NCBI GenBank assembly: GCA_017394885.1
Contig: JAFPWO010000031.1
Coordinates: 25,268-89,267 of the forward strand
Reading direction: 5' to 3'
Source of the DNA: Lachnospiraceae bacterium
GTDB taxonomy: Bacteria > Bacillota > Clostridia > Lachnospirales > Lachnospiraceae
Length of the DNA: 64,000 nucleotides
Every line of letters begins with the position of its first letter. Positions within the stretch are counted from its first letter, which is position 1. A model generated the notes under the pieces. It worked only from the letters and a program-made list of their open reading frames with translations, did no database searches and was not told where the DNA came from. The position numbers were made by a program, and so were the translations under genes. This document shows, piece by piece, positions 61,497 through 64,000 of this stretch.

Positions 61497-62438
61497 ATGC
61501 ATACCATTGAAAACTGGCGGGAAGGCGAACAGATCAGCGACATTTTTCTCTGCAAGGCCAAAGTGACCGGGAAGACCAAGACCGGCCGCTCATACTACTC
61601 GCTTATCCTGCAGGATAAGAGCGGGACCGCAGACGGCAAGGTCTGGGATCTTTCCAGCGGCGTGGACCACTTCGAAGCCCTGCAGTATATCAAGGTGGAC
61701 GGAGAAGTCCAGCGCTACCAGAACAACCTGCAGCTGAACATCCGGCGGGTCCGCCTGGCCCGGGAAGGAGAATATGACCCTGCTGATTTCGTGCCCAGCA
61801 GTCCTTACTCCATCGACAGTATGTACGAAGAACTGCTCCGATACATCCGCAGTATCTCTCACGCTAAGCTGCGGGCGCTGTTGGAAGCCTTTTTTGTAAA
61901 TGACGTGGGTTTTATGCAGAGTTTTAAAGCACATTCCGCTGCCAAAAGCGTGCACCACAGTTTTGCCGGCGGCCTTCTGCAGCACACCCTGCGTGTAACG
62001 CAGCTCTGTGAACACCTCTGCAGCCTGTATCCTCTCATCAACCGGGACCTGCTGCTGACCGGGGCGATCTGCCACGACATCGGCAAGACCCGTGAGCTTT
62101 CCGGCTTCCCGGCCAACGATTATACGGACGAAGGCCAGCTGATCGGGCATATCGTGATCGGCGTTCAGATGGTGAGCGAAAAGGCCGCGCTGATTCCGGA
62201 TTTCCCCGAGGTCACGAAGAACGAGCTCTGCCATATTATTCTGGCCCATCACGGCGAATTTGAGTTCGGTTCACCCAAGAAGCCGGCCCTGCTCGAGGCC
62301 ATGGCCCTGCATTTTGCCGACAATACGGACGCGAAGCTGGAGATCATGTGCGAGCTGCTGACCGAGAATCCGGTGCCGGGCTGGCAGGGTTTTCAGAAAT
62401 TCCTGGATTCGAACGTCCGGCGGACGGAGACCAAATGA
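61497..62438 (+). CDS. yhaM: 3'-5' exoribonuclease, YhaM family
   Basis: 313 aa. OB-fold nucleic-acid-binding domain at residues ~15-95 (TKTGRSYYSLILQDKSGTADGKVWD), then an HD phosphohydrolase domain: HHSFAGGLLQHTLRV, CHDIGKTRELS, ILAHHGEFEFGSPKKP, HFADNTDAK. All HD metal ligands seen. Starts 3 nt after the HtrA-like stop; its stop overlaps rlmD (ATGA). Confidence 0.93.
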   Translation: MHTIENWREGEQISDIFLCKAKVTGKTKTGRSYYSLILQDKSGTADGKVWDLSSGVDHFEALQYIKVDGEVQRYQNNLQLNIRRVRLAREGEYDPADFVPSSPYSIDSMYEELLRYIRSISHAKLRALLEAFFVNDVGFMQSFKAHSAAKSVHHSFAGGLLQHTLRVTQLCEHLCSLYPLINRDLLLTGAICHDIGKTRELSGFPANDYTDEGQLIGHIVIGVQMVSEKAALIPDFPEVTKNELCHIILAHHGEFEFGSPKKPALLEAMALHFADNTDAKLEIMCELLTENPVPGWQGFQKFLDSNVRRTETK

Positions 62439-64000
62439 GTACGCCTTTAATCAAAAACCAAACCGTCACCCTGTCCTTTACGGACATGACGGAAAACGGA
62501 GAGGGGATCGGCCATCTGGAGGGCTATCCCCTCTTTGTCAAGGACGCCGTGATCGGCGATACCGCCGAGGTCATCGTCACCAAGATTGGAAAAAGCTACG
62601 GCTTCGGACGGATCAGCCGGCTGATCGCGCCTTCCCCGGACCGGGTGATCCCCCGCTGTCCGCTCGCCGCCCCCTGCGGCGGCTGCCAGCTGCAGGCGCT
62701 CTCCTATCCCGCCCAGCTCTCCTTTATAGAAAACAAGGTCCGGCAGCATCTGATCCGCCTCGGCGGCTTTGCCGACCCGCCCATGGAGCCGATTTTGGGG
62801 GCCGATGAGCCTTTCGGCTACCGGGGCAAGGCGCAGATCCCTTTCGGGAAGGATAAAGAAGGCCGTGTTATCGCCGGCTACTTCGCGGGCCGCTCGCACC
62901 GGATCGTACCGATGGAAGGCTGCCCGCTGAACCAGGCGGGTTTTGATGAGATCCTGCATCTTCTTCTGGATTTCGCAAACGAGTTCCGGCTATCCGTTTA
63001 TGACGAGGAGACCGGCCGCGGGCTCCTTCGCCATGCCCTGATCCGCCACGCCCGCGGAAGCGGTGAGTGGATGGTCTGCCTGGTGATCAACGGCCGGAAG
63101 ATACCCCATGCGGACGAGCTGATACGGCAGCTGCTTGCGATCCCGGGGATGACCGATATCTCACTGAACGTCAACACCCGCCGTGATAATGTGATCCTCG
63201 GAGAGGAGCTGATCCCGCTGCACGGCCCGGGGTATATTACCGAAAGCATCGGGGATCTGCGTTTCAGGCTCTCGCCGCTCGCCTTCTTTCAGGTGAACCC
63301 GGCGCAGACCGAAAAGCTCTACGCGAAAGCCCTGGAATTTGCCGGTCTTTCGGGAAGTGAAAACGTCTGGGATCTCTACTGCGGCACGGGGACCATCTCG
63401 CTCTTCTTGGCACAGAAGGCTGCGAAGGTCCGCGGGGTGGAGATCATCGCCCCGGCCATTGAGAACGCCAGAGAAAACGCAGCGCTGAACGGCATCGGCA
63501 ACGCCGAGTTTTTTGTCGGGAAGTCCGAAGAGATCTTCCCCGCATACTGCGCTGCCCATCCGGAAGAAAAGCCGGACGTGGTCGTCCTCGATCCGCCCCG
63601 ATCGGGCTGTGATGCGGCCCTGCTGAAAGCGCTCATCTCCTGCCGGCCCGAAAAGATCGTCTATGTCTCCTGCAATTCCGCCACGCTGGCACGGGACTGC
63701 AAGATCCTGCACGAAGAAGGCGGATACATCCTGCAGAAGGTCCGGCCGGTGGATATGTTTTCACAAACAGTCCACGTCGAGACTGTATGTTTATTGTCCA
63801 AACTTTCTGAGGCGAAGCATCATATCAGCGTTCAGGTGGATATGGACGAGCTGGATCTAACCGCCGCCGAGAGTAAGGCTACATATGAAGAGATCCAGGA
63901 GTGGGTGCAGGAAAAGTACGGTTTCCATGTGACACACCTAAATATCGCGAAAACCAAGCGGAAGTGTGGAATCATAGAGCGGCAGAACTATAATCTGCCG
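62435..64000 (+). CDS. rlmD: 23S rRNA (uracil-5)-methyltransferase with C-terminal extension, partial
   Basis: 522 codons, open to the window end. TRAM RNA-binding domain (1-60), iron-sulfur cysteines CPLAAPCGGC plus EGCPLN, SAM motif DLYCGTGTISLFLA, DPPRSGC and catalytic Cys in VYVSCNSATLARD. After the usual end (MFSQTVHVETVCLL, ~450) there is an extra region with AESKATYEEIQEWVQEKYGF and RKCGIIERQNYN, which I recall as a C-terminal addition or stand-alone domain in Clostridia. Start overlaps the yhaM stop. Confidence 0.9.
   Translation, partial: MSTPLIKNQTVTLSFTDMTENGEGIGHLEGYPLFVKDAVIGDTAEVIVTKIGKSYGFGRISRLIAPSPDRVIPRCPLAAPCGGCQLQALSYPAQLSFIENKVRQHLIRLGGFADPPMEPILGADEPFGYRGKAQIPFGKDKEGRVIAGYFAGRSHRIVPMEGCPLNQAGFDEILHLLLDFANEFRLSVYDEETGRGLLRHALIRHARGSGEWMVCLVINGRKIPHADELIRQLLAIPGMTDISLNVNTRRDNVILGEELIPLHGPGYITESIGDLRFRLSPLAFFQVNPAQTEKLYAKALEFAGLSGSENVWDLYCGTGTISLFLAQKAAKVRGVEIIAPAIENARENAALNGIGNAEFFVGKSEEIFPAYCAAHPEEKPDVVVLDPPRSGCDAALLKALISCRPEKIVYVSCNSATLARDCKILHEEGGYILQKVRPVDMFSQTVHVETVCLLSKLSEAKHHISVQVDMDELDLTAAESKATYEEIQEWVQEKYGFHVTHLNIAKTKRKCGIIERQNYNLP

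Overview
The window reads like a chromosomal segment of a moderately high-GC, Gram-positive Clostridia member, most like Lachnospiraceae. Supporting signs are a sortase-anchored SpaA/VaFE-type adhesin, YhaM/YhaN/YhaO homologues, a short type-3 prolyl-tRNA synthetase, a heterodimeric ABC exporter, strong AGGAGG ribosome binding sites and many ATGA stop/start overlaps. No plasmid or phage genes are seen.

Layout. 1-2.5 kb: two subunits of a heterodimeric ABC exporter (the first truncated by the window edge). 2.6-3.6 kb: a GT2-GtrA glycosyltransferase. 3.7-12.2 kb: a very large surface adhesin whose reading frame is split by a ~1.9 kb group II intron-like element. The intron has a canonical 34-nt domain V and a GNRA-capped domain VI but no reverse transcriptase. 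It carries instead a 70-aa protein and a secreted lipoprotein-like repeat protein. Joining the flanks restores a ~2080-aa protein. 12.3-15.1 kb: pncB-nadE-nadD, the whole nicotinate-to-NAD salvage route. 15.3-16.4 kb: an orphan Fic-like protein behind a promoter studded with four GTTCCCTAA half-sites. 16.5-36.2 kb: a mostly AT-richer catabolic block. It holds a CoA-transferase/thiolase/3-hydroxyacyl-CoA dehydrogenase operon, a split transketolase with a beta-hydroxyacid dehydrogenase, a ribose-type ABC importer, a nitrilase-family amidase, a 2-oxo acid (acetoin-type) dehydrogenase complex and three LysR regulators. Three of its operons share one promoter-proximal element in identical register. 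36.4-36.9 kb: tRNA-Gly, -His, -Gln and -Lys in one transcription unit.

36.9-44.7 kb: YhaO/YhaN-like DNA-end processing pair, then an ABC-2 exporter operon with a membrane-anchored accessory protein. 44.8-50 kb: proS, a small membrane protein, trmL, a lone AIR-synthase C-terminal domain, nth, a CYTH protein and a palindromic intergenic repeat. 50-52.2 kb: an ECF sigma factor translationally coupled to an anti-sigma-like protein with a trigger-factor-like C-terminus. 52.3-59.9 kb: an RlmI-like methyltransferase, and an opposing operon tatD-rsmA-DUF5711-histidine kinase-response regulator-Sel1 protein. 60-64 kb: an HtrA-like protein that lacks catalytic His and Asp, yhaM, and rlmD with a C-terminal extension running off the window.

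How it fits together: the housekeeping genes (tRNA/rRNA modification, NAD salvage, repair) form the backbone. The accessory load is concentrated in the intron-split adhesin and in the catabolic block, which abuts the tRNA cluster. Functions in the block are assigned at family level only; the substrate cannot be read from sequence.
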